A stretch of DNA of 64,000 nucleotides from an uncultured Clostridia bacterium (GTDB lineage Bacteria; Bacillota; Clostridia; Christensenellales; UBA1242): assembly GCA_934747385.1 (NCBI GenBank), contig CAKVGK010000003.1:1-64000 (forward strand), read 5' to 3'. A model generated the notes under the pieces. The model was not told the DNA's origin and ran no database searches. It saw only the letters and a list, made by a program, of their open reading frames with translations. This document shows positions 7,926 to 15,925 of the stretch, piece after piece. The translations under genes were made by a program, and so were the position numbers. How positions within the stretch are numbered: the first letter of the stretch is position 1; every line of letters starts with the position of its first letter.

Positions 7926-8894
7926 ATGAAGAAAAATATGACATTTGGCAAATGTTTTTCAAATTTATGCCGCAGCAGTTGTGAACCTAAAAAATTTTGT
8001 TTTATTTGCCCCACTCACCCTGTTGAAATTTTAAGGACGGGTCCAACTGGTGCAACCGGCCCAACTGGGCCAACTGGACCTGCAGGGGTTTCAATTGAAG
8101 CACGCAGCACCACAACTGTGGACGAAGGCAAACAGGCTTATGTAAAGTCTTCAAACTTTGGGAATAAGACAATGCTAGATTTTTTCATTCCAAAAGGCGA
8201 CACTGGCGACAAAGGCGAAAAGGGTGATAAAGGCGACCAAGGCATTCAGGGAGAGCGTGGAGATAAGGGTGCCCGTGGTGAAAGAGGAGAAATAGGACCT
8301 GTTGGACCAACCGGTCCACAAGGTGAGAAAGGTGCCGCTGGTGAACCTGGTGCGAAAGGTGAACGTGGCGACCAAGGGCCCGCTGGACCATTAAACATTC
8401 CTGCTGCTATGATAATTTCTTACAACAACGACCCAAACAACTTCCCTGTTGAAGGCATGGAAATTGCTTCCAACGCAAGGTTGCCACTCATGAGGTTGGA
8501 ACTTGATAATGGGGGAATTTTAACCCTTGACAGCAACGACAACACTTTGCAATTCAATCAAACAGGCACATACTATGTTTCTTTCACAACAAATGCCTAT
8601 GTAAAAAGAAACGATCAGCAATTTGATCCGTCAACCGATTTTGTTTCAATTGCTTTTAGGGAAATTAACAGCGACAACATTATTGCTGCAGCAAACCACT
8701 GGCCATCCAACGAATGTGCGGCCAATATGAGTGGTCAAGGGCTTTTCACCGTTCCAGACATAGCAACCGCATATGAATTAATTAACACCCAACAAAAAAG
8801 CATTTACATTAACGGCTGCAATGTAACAAAAACAATATCTCATTCTTACTTCTCTGTGCCAATGGTGAGTTTGGTTATAATGAAAATAAAATAA
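7926..8894 (+). CDS. Collagen-like (Gly-X-Y) surface or exosporium-type protein
   Basis: The 322-residue protein starts with a Cys-rich leader lacking a Sec signal (CFSNLCRSSCEPKKFCFICP). A short Gly-X-Y run (from about residue 38) is interrupted by a 45-residue insert ending in LDFFIPKGDTG. About 24 further Gly-X-Y triplets follow, rich in GDK, GER and GPT. The last 165 residues look like a C1q/TNF-type beta-sandwich that trimerises the triple helix (FNQTGTYYVSFTTNAYVKRN). This layout is that of BclA-like exosporium filaments. ATG at 7926 follows AGGAG. Gene is monocistronic and ends at a strong terminator. Base use is more GC-rich in the collagen stretch. Confidence 0.85.
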   Translation: MKKNMTFGKCFSNLCRSSCEPKKFCFICPTHPVEILRTGPTGATGPTGPTGPAGVSIEARSTTTVDEGKQAYVKSSNFGNKTMLDFFIPKGDTGDKGEKGDKGDQGIQGERGDKGARGERGEIGPVGPTGPQGEKGAAGEPGAKGERGDQGPAGPLNIPAAMIISYNNDPNNFPVEGMEIASNARLPLMRLELDNGGILTLDSNDNTLQFNQTGTYYVSFTTNAYVKRNDQQFDPSTDFVSIAFREINSDNIIAAANHWPSNECAANMSGQGLFTVPDIATAYELINTQQKSIYINGCNVTKTISHSYFSVPMVSLVIMKIK

Positions 8895-8916
8895 AATAAA
8901 ATTGAAATTCACTCAG

Positions 8917-8945
8917 AAAAAAAGTCAGGCAATCCTGACTTTTTT
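8917..8945. terminator. Bidirectional intrinsic terminator
   Basis: AGTCAGG-CAAT-CCTGACT is flanked by an A-run and a T-run. It lies between convergent genes and should stop transcription from both the collagen-like gene and the membrane-protein gene. Confidence 0.9.
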
Positions 8946-8946
8946 A

Positions 8947-9504
8947 TTATTTATTTGTTTCCTCTTTAATTTTTTCTTGTTCTGGCTCAGTTTGTTGTTC
9001 TTTTTCATTTTGAAGTTCTGCACCATAAGCAAACACAAACGAAAGAAGCAAATACACAACGCCAACAATCAAATTACCTGTGGTAAATGTATCTTCCACG
9101 GCAACACGGAAACACAAAGAAACAATTCCAACCACAATCGCTGAACTTAAAATCAAGATGATGTACAGCCAGCCAATAACGCGAGATTTTTTAACAATCT
9201 CTTTGTCAAATGGTGTGCCGATTGCCAATTCTATTTTATAAAAGCGCACAACGCATGCATAAAGTGCAATCATAAAGCCCGATTCAATCATGCCGCAAAC
9301 GCAAATACAAATTGCCTTTTTAACGTCATAAGTTTCGCCAAAATCCCCCACCATTTTTATAATTTGTGGGTCTTTGCCCAGAACGGCAACAATAGGTATG
9401 CTGATTGCACACAATGCACATGCAACGATTGATGCCACAAAAGCAATCATGGACAAAATTTTCATAACCTTTGCAATTATTTGAACATTTTTTAAACTTT
9501 TCAT
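8947..9504 (-). CDS. Four-helix integral membrane protein, unknown
   Basis: The 185-residue protein has four clear hydrophobic segments: about residues 13-42, 66-86, 109-130 and 144-164. It ends in a Gln/Glu/Lys-rich cytoplasmic tail. The segment FYKIELAIGTPFDKEIVKKS between helices 2 and 3 recalls small membrane proteins often annotated DUF2975-like, but I cannot confirm the family. An RBS (GAGGAACG) lies upstream of the ATG at 9504. No neighbour suggests a function. Confidence 0.65.
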   Translation of the reverse strand: MKSLKNVQIIAKVMKILSMIAFVASIVACALCAISIPIVAVLGKDPQIIKMVGDFGETYDVKKAICICVCGMIESGFMIALYACVVRFYKIELAIGTPFDKEIVKKSRVIGWLYIILILSSAIVVGIVSLCFRVAVEDTFTTGNLIVGVVYLLLSFVFAYGAELQNEKEQQTEPEQEKIKEETNK

Positions 9505-9583
9505 ATCGTTCCTCTATAACTAGAATAATACAATTAAAAACAAAAAATGTCCAGCAGATTGAATCTAAATGCAAATTAATTTT

Positions 9584-10357
9584 TTAGCCTAAAGCCACAT
9601 CTAAAATCATCATAATTAAAAATCCAATTGCAAACGAAACCGCTGCCAAATTATTGCTTTCTTCCGTTTGAGTTGATGGCATTAAATTTTTAACAACAAC
9701 AAACAATGTTGCACCTCCAGCAAAAGCAAGTACATATGGCAAGATAATTGAAAGCCAACTTGTTAAAAAGAAAGCAACAACACCGCTAATTAATTCTAGT
9801 AAGCCAGACAAAACACCAAACAAAAATGATTTTGTTTTCGAATAACCATCCATATAAAGTGGTGTTGAAACTATTGCGCCATCTGGTATGTTTTGAATTG
9901 CAATGCCAATTGCTAAGGTTAAAGCAGAAAGAATTGAAATGCTTGATTGCCCATAATAAGCCCCAGCAAGAGCAACACCAACTGCCATGCCTTCTGGAAT
10001 ATTGTGGATTGTGATTGCAAGCATCATCATTGACGTGCGCTTGCTTAAAACCTTTTGCTTAGTTGATGAATTTTTTTCAAGATTGTTGGAAATTTTGTCA
10101 ACAACAAGCAAGAACACAATTCCAAGCGAAAAGCCAATTGTTGCTGGCAAAATTGCTAAGTTATTGTACTTTTGCGAAAATTCCAACGCTGGCACTAAAA
10201 GCGACCATATTGAAGCCGCCACCATCACCCCGCCAGCAAAGCCGATTAAAATCTGTTCAAATTTGCTGCTTAGTTTGTCTTTTAAGAAAAACACGAACGC
10301 AGCACCAACACAAGTGCCTAAAAATGGCACAAAAAAGCCCAAAAATATTTGTGGCAT
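9584..10357 (-). CDS. ZIP family divalent metal transporter
   Basis: The 257-residue protein has about eight membrane segments. The metal-binding motif HNIPEG lies at residues 118-123 in helix 4 and QNIPDG at about 155-160 in helix 5, which together form the ZIP metal centre. The variable loop between helices 3 and 4 is short and Lys/Asn-rich. ZIP proteins import zinc, iron or manganese into the cytoplasm. The start ATG at 10357 has AGGAG directly upstream. Bacterial ZupT-like proteins are about this length. Specificity cannot be read from the sequence. Confidence 0.92.
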   Translation of the reverse strand: MPQIFLGFFVPFLGTCVGAAFVFFLKDKLSSKFEQILIGFAGGVMVAASIWSLLVPALEFSQKYNNLAILPATIGFSLGIVFLLVVDKISNNLEKNSSTKQKVLSKRTSMMMLAITIHNIPEGMAVGVALAGAYYGQSSISILSALTLAIGIAIQNIPDGAIVSTPLYMDGYSKTKSFLFGVLSGLLELISGVVAFFLTSWLSIILPYVLAFAGGATLFVVVKNLMPSTQTEESNNLAAVSFAIGFLIMMILDVALG

Positions 10358-10460
10358 AATCCTCCTTTGTTTGTGCCAAACATTGACACCTTACTAATAG
10401 ATTATGCATTTTGGGCAATATGTGTAATTGGTATTGAGTTTAATTTTTGCACTTAGCGGC

Positions 10461-10967
10461 TTACTTGTTCATTGGTCTGCCGCAATATGGGCAAAGCATT
10501 TTTTGACCTTCAACAACCTCAACTGGTGCGCCACAGCCTGGGCAAACAACGGTTGAAGTATTTTTTGTTATTCTCTCCGCCTCAGTTTTTGTTATAACTT
10601 TGTTTGAAGTTTTAACAACAAATTTATCATCAACAATTTCGTAACCAGACAAATATCTGTTGTTAATAAGTTCATTGACTTTTGCAATTATTTGAGCATT
10701 GTCAACATTGTTAATTTTTGCCAAAGCGCCTATCTCTTGAATGTTCTCTTTAACAATTAAATTGCAAAGTTTTTTTTGTGAATTTAAGTTTGCAAACTTT
10801 AACCACAAAAGAGGCATACCATAAAAGCCAACCGCTGTTAAAATTATGCCAGATATTAAACCAATTGGGTATTTGTTCGCCACACATATCAAAACAATAC
10901 CAACAGGAAAGCCAATTGTTAAAATAAGTGAAAACATAAAACATATTGTTATTTTTTTATTTATCAT
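10461..10967 (-). CDS. Membrane protein with C-terminal zinc ribbon
   Basis: From the ATG at 10967 the protein is 168 residues. I prefer this start because AGGAAA lies 6 bases upstream; an upstream ATG at 11006 would overlap the previous gene and has no good site. Two hydrophobic segments (about residues 7-28 and 33-52) are followed by a soluble region and a zinc ribbon, CPGCGAPVEVVEGQKMLCPYC. Such proteins are common hypothetical proteins of Firmicutes. It is downstream of a membrane-anchored protein with a 22-base gap, so they are probably co-transcribed. Confidence 0.75.
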   Translation of the reverse strand: MINKKITICFMFSLILTIGFPVGIVLICVANKYPIGLISGIILTAVGFYGMPLLWLKFANLNSQKKLCNLIVKENIQEIGALAKINNVDNAQIIAKVNELINNRYLSGYEIVDDKFVVKTSNKVITKTEAERITKNTSTVVCPGCGAPVEVVEGQKMLCPYCGRPMNK

Positions 10968-10989
10968 ATTTTTTCCTTTCTTAATTTTA

Positions 10990-11862
10990 CTATGGTTTGA
11001 CAACAAAATAATTTATGCCATCAACCTGCTTGAACGTATAATCATTCACACCCAAGTTTTTCAAACTATATACAAATCCATTAACGCTTTCGTTGCCAAT
11101 TAACAAATCCGCAAACTGCTGACCAACCATCAAATTTAAGTCTTCAACACTACCTGTTTTTGCAACCATGTTTAAAACCTTAACAATGTTTGCGGTTTGG
11201 GCTTGGTCAAGGTTGTTTATAGTCATAGATTTGCTTGAAACAGTGTAATTAAATGCTCCGACATTTTTTGTTATTTTTGTTGTTGATGAAATGTACAAAG
11301 TTTTTGGAACATATTTTTTAAACATACTGAAAGGGAAATTATTCATTTTTTCTTGCAAAAAGCTGAAATCTGCTTTCACAACAATGTTAACTTCCACGTC
11401 GCCTGTTTCATTGTCTATGTTATCAAACTTGATTTGCACAAGTTCAACATTGACGTCTTCACCATTTATATTCAAATGAATGCCGCCATTTTCTTTTATT
11501 ATTGTGTCTGCAATTGCAGCAAGTTGCTTGTCTGGCAGCAACAATTCTGCAGATATGCTTGAAGTCAAGCCCTCTTTATTGATTTTGTAGCCATCTTCTT
11601 CAGTATATTCAATTAAATTTTCAATTTTAGCGTTAACATTGACTTTTGCCTCCCCCATGTCGTCAGCAGAAAATTTGGAAGTATATTTGGCATCTTCGTC
11701 AACTGGCTTTGCCATCAATTTAACTTGGGCATATGTTTCAAACAGGTTTATGTCGTATTTCTTGTTAATGTATATGCAAGCAATTGACAAAGAAAGTGCA
11801 ATACTCAACAGAATGCCAACAATCCACAAAAACAATTTAAGCAAAAATGGTGTTCTTTTCAT
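10990..11862 (-). CDS. Membrane-anchored extracellular protein, unknown
   Basis: The 290-residue protein has one N-terminal hydrophobic anchor (about residues 9-31) after a positively charged start, and the rest looks extracellular. The body is beta-rich with alternating hydrophobic residues (GDVEVNIVVKADFSFLQEK) and no cysteines beyond the anchor. I do not recognise a family. It is followed by the zinc-ribbon membrane protein, probably in one operon. Confidence 0.6.
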   Translation of the reverse strand: MKRTPFLLKLFLWIVGILLSIALSLSIACIYINKKYDINLFETYAQVKLMAKPVDEDAKYTSKFSADDMGEAKVNVNAKIENLIEYTEEDGYKINKEGLTSSISAELLLPDKQLAAIADTIIKENGGIHLNINGEDVNVELVQIKFDNIDNETGDVEVNIVVKADFSFLQEKMNNFPFSMFKKYVPKTLYISSTTKITKNVGAFNYTVSSKSMTINNLDQAQTANIVKVLNMVAKTGSVEDLNLMVGQQFADLLIGNESVNGFVYSLKNLGVNDYTFKQVDGINYFVVKP

Positions 11863-11972
11863 AATCTTTTCCTCATACTAAAGGTTAACATATTTTTTAG
11901 CATTTGTAAAATGTTTTGAGTTTCTCTGGTGACATAATTGACAAAACCTCATTTTAATTATACACTGATTTT

Positions 11973-12302
11973 ATGAAAATTTTTACTAAAAATGACAATG
12001 GTTTTGTTTGTGCTTTTTGTGGAAAACAGGTTCAGCCATTGGGATACACATCAAGGGACCACTGTCCAAATTGTTTAGCAAGTTTGCACGTGGACATTAA
12101 TCCAGGTGATCGCTCCAACAGTTGCGGCGGAATCATGTTTCCTACCGACATTGAAATTGACAGCAAAAAGGGTTACAAAATAAAATACAAATGTTCAAAA
12201 TGTGGCAAAACTCACAACAATAAGTCAGCAACTGATGATAATTTTAAAACCATTTTATCTGTTATGAATCACACTTACGATAAAAATAAATTCAAGCAAT
12301 AA
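11973..12302 (+). CDS. RNHCP domain protein
   Basis: The 109-residue protein begins with FVCAFCGKQVQPL, then SRDHCPNCLASLHVDINPGD and CGGIMFPTDIEI, followed by a second CxxC pair (KCSKCGKTHNN). This is the RNHCP family, named for its RNHCPxCLxSxHVD core; here the Asn is Asp (RDHCP). The cysteines and histidines suggest zinc binding. The cellular role of the family is not known to me. The gene is alone on the plus strand and meets a terminator before degV. Confidence 0.85.
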   Translation: MKIFTKNDNGFVCAFCGKQVQPLGYTSRDHCPNCLASLHVDINPGDRSNSCGGIMFPTDIEIDSKKGYKIKYKCSKCGKTHNNKSATDDNFKTILSVMNHTYDKNKFKQ

Positions 12303-12415
12303 AATGTTTAAAATTAAAAAAATTAATATTTAATTGGTTAATTATTTTCATTAATATAAAAATAAATTAATTAGTAAAAAATTAATGAAAAATCCAAAAA
12401 AATTCAATAAAAATT

Positions 12416-12443
12416 AAAAAAAGGTGATTTTTTCATCTTTTTT
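12416..12443. terminator. Bidirectional intrinsic terminator
   Basis: AAAAAAGGTGA and TCATCTTTTTT pair (one G-U) around a short T loop. It separates the convergent RNHCP and DegV genes inside an otherwise featureless AT-rich gap. Confidence 0.65.
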
Positions 12444-12510
12444 TATAAATTTTGATAATTTTAATAAATATTTTTAATTTTTCACAATTTGATTTTGTAT
12501 AATTTAAATA

Positions 12511-13428
12511 TTATTTTAGACCAAATTTTTCCCTAACTCCAAGCCTATCAACCGCATAGCCAATAGCCAGCGCTTTTGGACCAGTGTGGCATGCAACAAA
12601 CAATGGCAAAGAATCCATTGTAAAGAATGGCATATCTTTAAATTGCTCTTCAACTTCTTGCTTAAAAGCAAACAAATCTTCATCGTTCAAATTTTGGAAA
12701 GTGTGAGCAATGCTGATTGTGAGCAAACCCTGTTTAAGTTCTTCAGCAAACCTATCTTCCACTTCTTTGCGTGCGGCTTGAACTATTTTTGCTTTTGCTT
12801 GACGCATTGACATAACCTTTGCATAAGCATCTAATTTTCCGCCATGCACTTGCAAAATTGGCTTAATGTTCAAAATTGAACCAATCATGGCCGCAGCAGG
12901 AGTTATCCTTCCACCCTTTTTCAAAAATTTGAGAGTATCAACTGCGATATATGCGCCTGCTTCTGCGCGATGGTCTTCCAAATACTTTTTAATTTCGCTT
13001 GCGGTTTTGCCTTGTTCAATTAAAATGCTGGCTTCATACATGCTGAATTTGTTCATATAAGAAACACGTTGTGTGTTGGCAACAAAAACTTTGCCTTCAA
13101 ACTCTTCCAAATGGCTGGCATTCAATGCTGTGTTGCAGCCTTCGCTCAAACCGCTTGACAAACAAACGTAAACAACTTCATCAAATTGTTTCAAAGCCTC
13201 GCGCCATGCATCTTTAACCACTTCAATATTTGGTTGTGAAGTGCTTAGTTGAGTTGTTCTCTCATTCAAAAACGCAAAAAACTCTTCCCTTGAAAGATTC
13301 TCCCCTTCTTCATAAATGTTTCCATTGATAATGTATGGCGTGTGAATAAATTTAAAAACATTTGCCTTCTTCAATTCTTCCACCGTCATTGCACCAGAGT
13401 CGTCAACAATCAATGCTACTTTAGCCAT
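12511..13428 (-). CDS. DegV family fatty-acid-binding protein
   Basis: The 305-residue protein shows the DegV order of motifs: VALIVDDSGAMTVEELKK at the start (variant of the usual D-S-x-x-D/S-L), FIHTPYIINGNIYEEGENLS, TSQPNIEVVKDAWREAL, VYVCLSSGLSEGCNTALNAS, and LKKGGRITPAAAMIGSILNI with the KPIL segment after it. DegV proteins bind fatty acids and, as FakB, present them to the fatty acid kinase FakA for phospholipid synthesis. No fakA is in the window. The RBS AAGGAG lies just upstream of the ATG at 13428. Confidence 0.93.
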   Translation of the reverse strand: MAKVALIVDDSGAMTVEELKKANVFKFIHTPYIINGNIYEEGENLSREEFFAFLNERTTQLSTSQPNIEVVKDAWREALKQFDEVVYVCLSSGLSEGCNTALNASHLEEFEGKVFVANTQRVSYMNKFSMYEASILIEQGKTASEIKKYLEDHRAEAGAYIAVDTLKFLKKGGRITPAAAMIGSILNIKPILQVHGGKLDAYAKVMSMRQAKAKIVQAARKEVEDRFAEELKQGLLTISIAHTFQNLNDEDLFAFKQEVEEQFKDMPFFTMDSLPLFVACHTGPKALAIGYAVDRLGVREKFGLK

Positions 13429-13645
13429 AAGGTACTCCTTAAAATATTGTTTAAATTATTATAGTAAATTATTAGGTTATTGACAAATAAAAACGAACAA
13501 GTTTTTAAAATTTTTATATTAGTTTTTCTTTCATCTTTCTAAAAATTTATAGTTAAAAACAGAAAAATTGCAAAAAATATATCATTTTTAATTAAAAATC
13601 ATACTTGAAATTGAAATTTTAAAAAAAATATGATAAAATCGAAAT

Positions 13646-14899
13646 ATGAAAATTGAAATCACAAACTTAGGTATGAATGGTGAAGGCGTTGGAAATTGCG
13701 AGGGCAAAATCATTTTTGTTAACAATGCGCTTCCTGATGAAACTGTTGAATGCGAAATTTTTAAAAATCATGATAATTACGCAATTGCTAAACTTTTAAA
13801 TATTATTGTTAGCTCTCCAAACCGCGTTGAACCATACTGCCCATATTATAGCATTTGCGGCGGGTGCGAACTACAACACATGAACTATAAAACTCAACTC
13901 GAATTTAAACAAACTTTGGTTTCAAATACGTTAAAAAAAGTTGGAAACATACCTTGTCAAGTTAGCCCAACAATTGAATGCGACAGTCAATTCAATTATC
14001 GCAATAAAATAACTTTTTCCTGCATTGAAAACGAACAGGGTTTTAAACAAAAAGCAACAAACAAAATTGTTGACGTGCAGTTTTGCCCACTTGCAAACGA
14101 CAACATAAACAAAACTTTTGGACTTATTAAAGAATATCTTGCCAACTTCAAAATTAGAGGTATTAAAAACATTGTAATTCGCACTTTGGAAAATCAAACT
14201 TTGATTGCAATTGTTACAAAAACAAAACAGAATTTATTTGGCTTGCTGGAATATTTAAAATCAAAAATCAACAACTTTGGACTTTTTAACGTAGTTAACA
14301 AAAGAAACGATTCGGTGGTTTTCACAAAAGAGATTTACCATGTTGGTGGATTAAAAAATATTAAACTTTTAAACCCTAAGTTTGAATTGAATATCGAAAG
14401 TTTTTATCAAACAAATTTAAATATTCAAACCAAACTTTACAATCACATTTTGGCACAAATTAATAAACAAGATTACGTTATTAATGGCTACAGCGGTGCT
14501 GGACTTTTGAGTGCTATTTTGGCAGCAAAAGCAAAAAGAGTTGTTGGAATTGAAATTAACAAATCCTCACATTTAAACGCAGAAAATTTAAAAAAATGCA
14601 ATAATATATCAAATTTAACCAATATTTGTGGTGATTTTTTTGAAAATTTTAAAAAATTAGCAAATAATTCATTCAATACAATCGTCCTTGACCCAAGCAA
14701 AAAAGGTTGCGGAAAAGAAACAATGCAAGCAATAAATGGCATTGAAAAAATCGTTTATGTTTCTTGCAATCCAATTGCTCTTGCAAAAGATTTGCGAGAA
14801 ATTGCAAACAATTATATTATCACCTCAATTCAGCCTTTTGACATGTTTCCAAACACCACCAGTGTTGAAACATGCGTGACATTAATAAAGAAACATTAA
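13646..14899 (+). CDS. rlmD: 23S rRNA (uracil-C5)-methyltransferase, RlmD/RumA type
   Basis: The 417-residue enzyme methylates a 23S rRNA uridine using SAM. A short TRAM-like OB domain opens the protein (GMNGEGVGNCEGKIIFVNNA). The iron-sulphur ligands are C65, C71, C74 and C147 (CPYYSICGGCELQH, and FCPLAND). The SAM motif is GYSGAGLLSA (about 281-290), and the catalytic Cys is C374 in YVSCNPIALAKDL. The motif LDPSKKGC differs slightly from the usual DPPRKG. Firmicutes homologues may act on two uridines (RlmCD), so exact target is uncertain. No SD is evident before the ATG at 13646. The stop overlaps the convergent regulator gene by 4 bases. Confidence 0.9.
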   Translation: MKIEITNLGMNGEGVGNCEGKIIFVNNALPDETVECEIFKNHDNYAIAKLLNIIVSSPNRVEPYCPYYSICGGCELQHMNYKTQLEFKQTLVSNTLKKVGNIPCQVSPTIECDSQFNYRNKITFSCIENEQGFKQKATNKIVDVQFCPLANDNINKTFGLIKEYLANFKIRGIKNIVIRTLENQTLIAIVTKTKQNLFGLLEYLKSKINNFGLFNVVNKRNDSVVFTKEIYHVGGLKNIKLLNPKFELNIESFYQTNLNIQTKLYNHILAQINKQDYVINGYSGAGLLSAILAAKAKRVVGIEINKSSHLNAENLKKCNNISNLTNICGDFFENFKKLANNSFNTIVLDPSKKGCGKETMQAINGIEKIVYVSCNPIALAKDLREIANNYIITSIQPFDMFPNTTSVETCVTLIKKH

Positions 14900-15564
14900 T
14901 GTTCACTTTTTATCAATCTATATTGTTTTTTATCATAGTCAATTATGTTGTCTTTTTTCATTTTTCCAAGTTCATTTGAAAGTGCACTACGGTCAACCGA
15001 AAGATAGTTTGCAAGTTCAGTTACATTAAATGGTATTTCAAAATAATTGCTTTGATTTTTCTCTGTCATATACAAAAAGTAGGACAACAGTTTTTCTCTT
15101 ATAGTTTTTTTGGACATAAATGAAAGTTTGTTTTGCAATTCAATATTGTTTTCAGCAATCATTTGATTGATTTTTTTAATGATTATTTCATGACGTTTAC
15201 ACCTATTGTCACATTGATTTAAAAGCCTATATCTGTTCATAAACAGCACCAAAGTTTTTTCAGTTGCAATCAAACTATCTTTATAATTAATGTTACCTGC
15301 ATAAGCAGTTTCAATTCCATACGCTCCCCCCGCTTTTAACTGGGTTAAAATGTTGATATTTCCAAGATTGTCTAGATTTTCAATTTTTGCCCCTCCTTTA
15401 ACAATCAAGACAACATTTTCCATAGGGTCGCCCTGCTTTACGATAGTTTGATGTTTTTCAAAAGTTTTAAACTTGGTTTTAAAACAAAACATCATTGCCT
15501 GACACTCAAACTCGTTAGAATAGGCAAAAATTTTAGTTTTAGATAACTCTTTAAAATATTCCAT
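14896..15564 (-). CDS. Crp/Fnr family transcription regulator
   Basis: The 222-residue protein has an N-terminal cyclic-nucleotide-type beta-roll (EKHQTIVKQGDPMENVVLIV) and a C-terminal winged helix (FNVTELANYLSVDRSALSNE). Four cysteines (C21, C27, C118, C122) are placed rather like those of E. coli FNR (20, 23, 29, 122), so it may carry an oxygen- or redox-sensing cluster. It is divergent from nrdD, an oxygen-sensitive enzyme, which supports a role in anaerobic control; this is inference. ATG at 15564 has AAAAGGAG. Its first 66 bases are duplicated upstream at 15622-15687. A near-consensus promoter lies at 15812-15840. Confidence 0.88.
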   Translation of the reverse strand: MEYFKELSKTKIFAYSNEFECQAMMFCFKTKFKTFEKHQTIVKQGDPMENVVLIVKGGAKIENLDNLGNINILTQLKAGGAYGIETAYAGNINYKDSLIATEKTLVLFMNRYRLLNQCDNRCKRHEIIIKKINQMIAENNIELQNKLSFMSKKTIREKLLSYFLYMTEKNQSNYFEIPFNVTELANYLSVDRSALSNELGKMKKDNIIDYDKKQYRLIKSEH

Positions 15565-15687
15565 ATATTTCTCCTTTTTAAGTCAGGCAACAAGCCATTT
15601 TGCTTGCTAAATGGGTTATTACTGACACTCAAACTCGTTAGAATAGGCAAAAATTTTAGTTTTAGACAACTCTTTAAAATATTCCAT
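15499..15687 (-). repeat. Direct duplication of the regulator start region (two 66-bp copies)
   Basis: Copies lie at 15499-15564 and 15622-15687, offset by 123 bases, with a single difference. The 57-base spacer holds the true RBS and overlapping possible hairpins: CCATTT with AAATGG, and AGCAAGC with GGCTTGTT. These are mutually exclusive, as in an attenuator. Confidence 0.9.
15619..15687 (-). CDS. 22-codon upstream reading frame from duplicated 5' end of the Crp/Fnr gene
   Basis: This frame encodes MEYFKELSKTKIFAYSNEF then ECQ and a TAA stop. It is identical in protein to residues 1-22 of the downstream regulator. The underlying 66 bases (15622-15687) match 15499-15564 at 65 of 66 positions. 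A strong Shine-Dalgarno (GAGGTGA) lies 5-6 bases before the ATG, better than a decayed copy would need. It lies between the predicted promoter and the true gene, so it would be translated first. It may be a leader peptide or a recent duplication accident. Confidence 0.55.
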   Translation of the reverse strand: MEYFKELSKTKIFAYSNEFECQ

Positions 15688-15781
15688 TTTTTCACCTCAA
15701 CGCTCCGCCAACCTACATATTTGGTTAGTCAACACAAACCCACACAATTGACTTTTAAAAATTCTCAAAAAAGCCTAAATC

Positions 15782-15797
15782 TGTTGTTAAAACAACA
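15782..15797. promoter_or_regulatory. Palindrome TGTTG-N6-CAACA, possible Crp/Fnr-type operator
   Basis: TGTTGTT-AA-AACAACA is a perfect inverted repeat. Written as TGTTG-N6-CAACA it has the half-site spacing of Crp-type sites. It lies just downstream of the predicted start point of the regulator gene and about 130 bases upstream of nrdD, so it could serve autoregulation or nrdD control. The related inverted repeat near pfl has wider spacing. Confidence 0.4.
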
Positions 15798-15811
15798 CTT
15801 TTTACACTTTC

Positions 15812-15840
15812 AGTATAGTATAATGTGGTCAAGAAGTCAA
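15812..15840 (-). promoter_or_regulatory. Predicted promoter of the Crp/Fnr gene
   Basis: On the minus strand TTGACT (15840-15835) and TATACT (15817-15812) are separated by exactly 17 bases. The start point would be near 15805, giving a leader of about 240 bases that contains the duplicated start region. Confidence 0.7.
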
Positions 15841-15925
15841 GAAAAATGGCTTTTGGGGTTGAAAATTGTAGCAAGCAATTTTTAATAAATTAATAATTTT
15901 TAATACTCAAAGGGAGGAAATTGCT

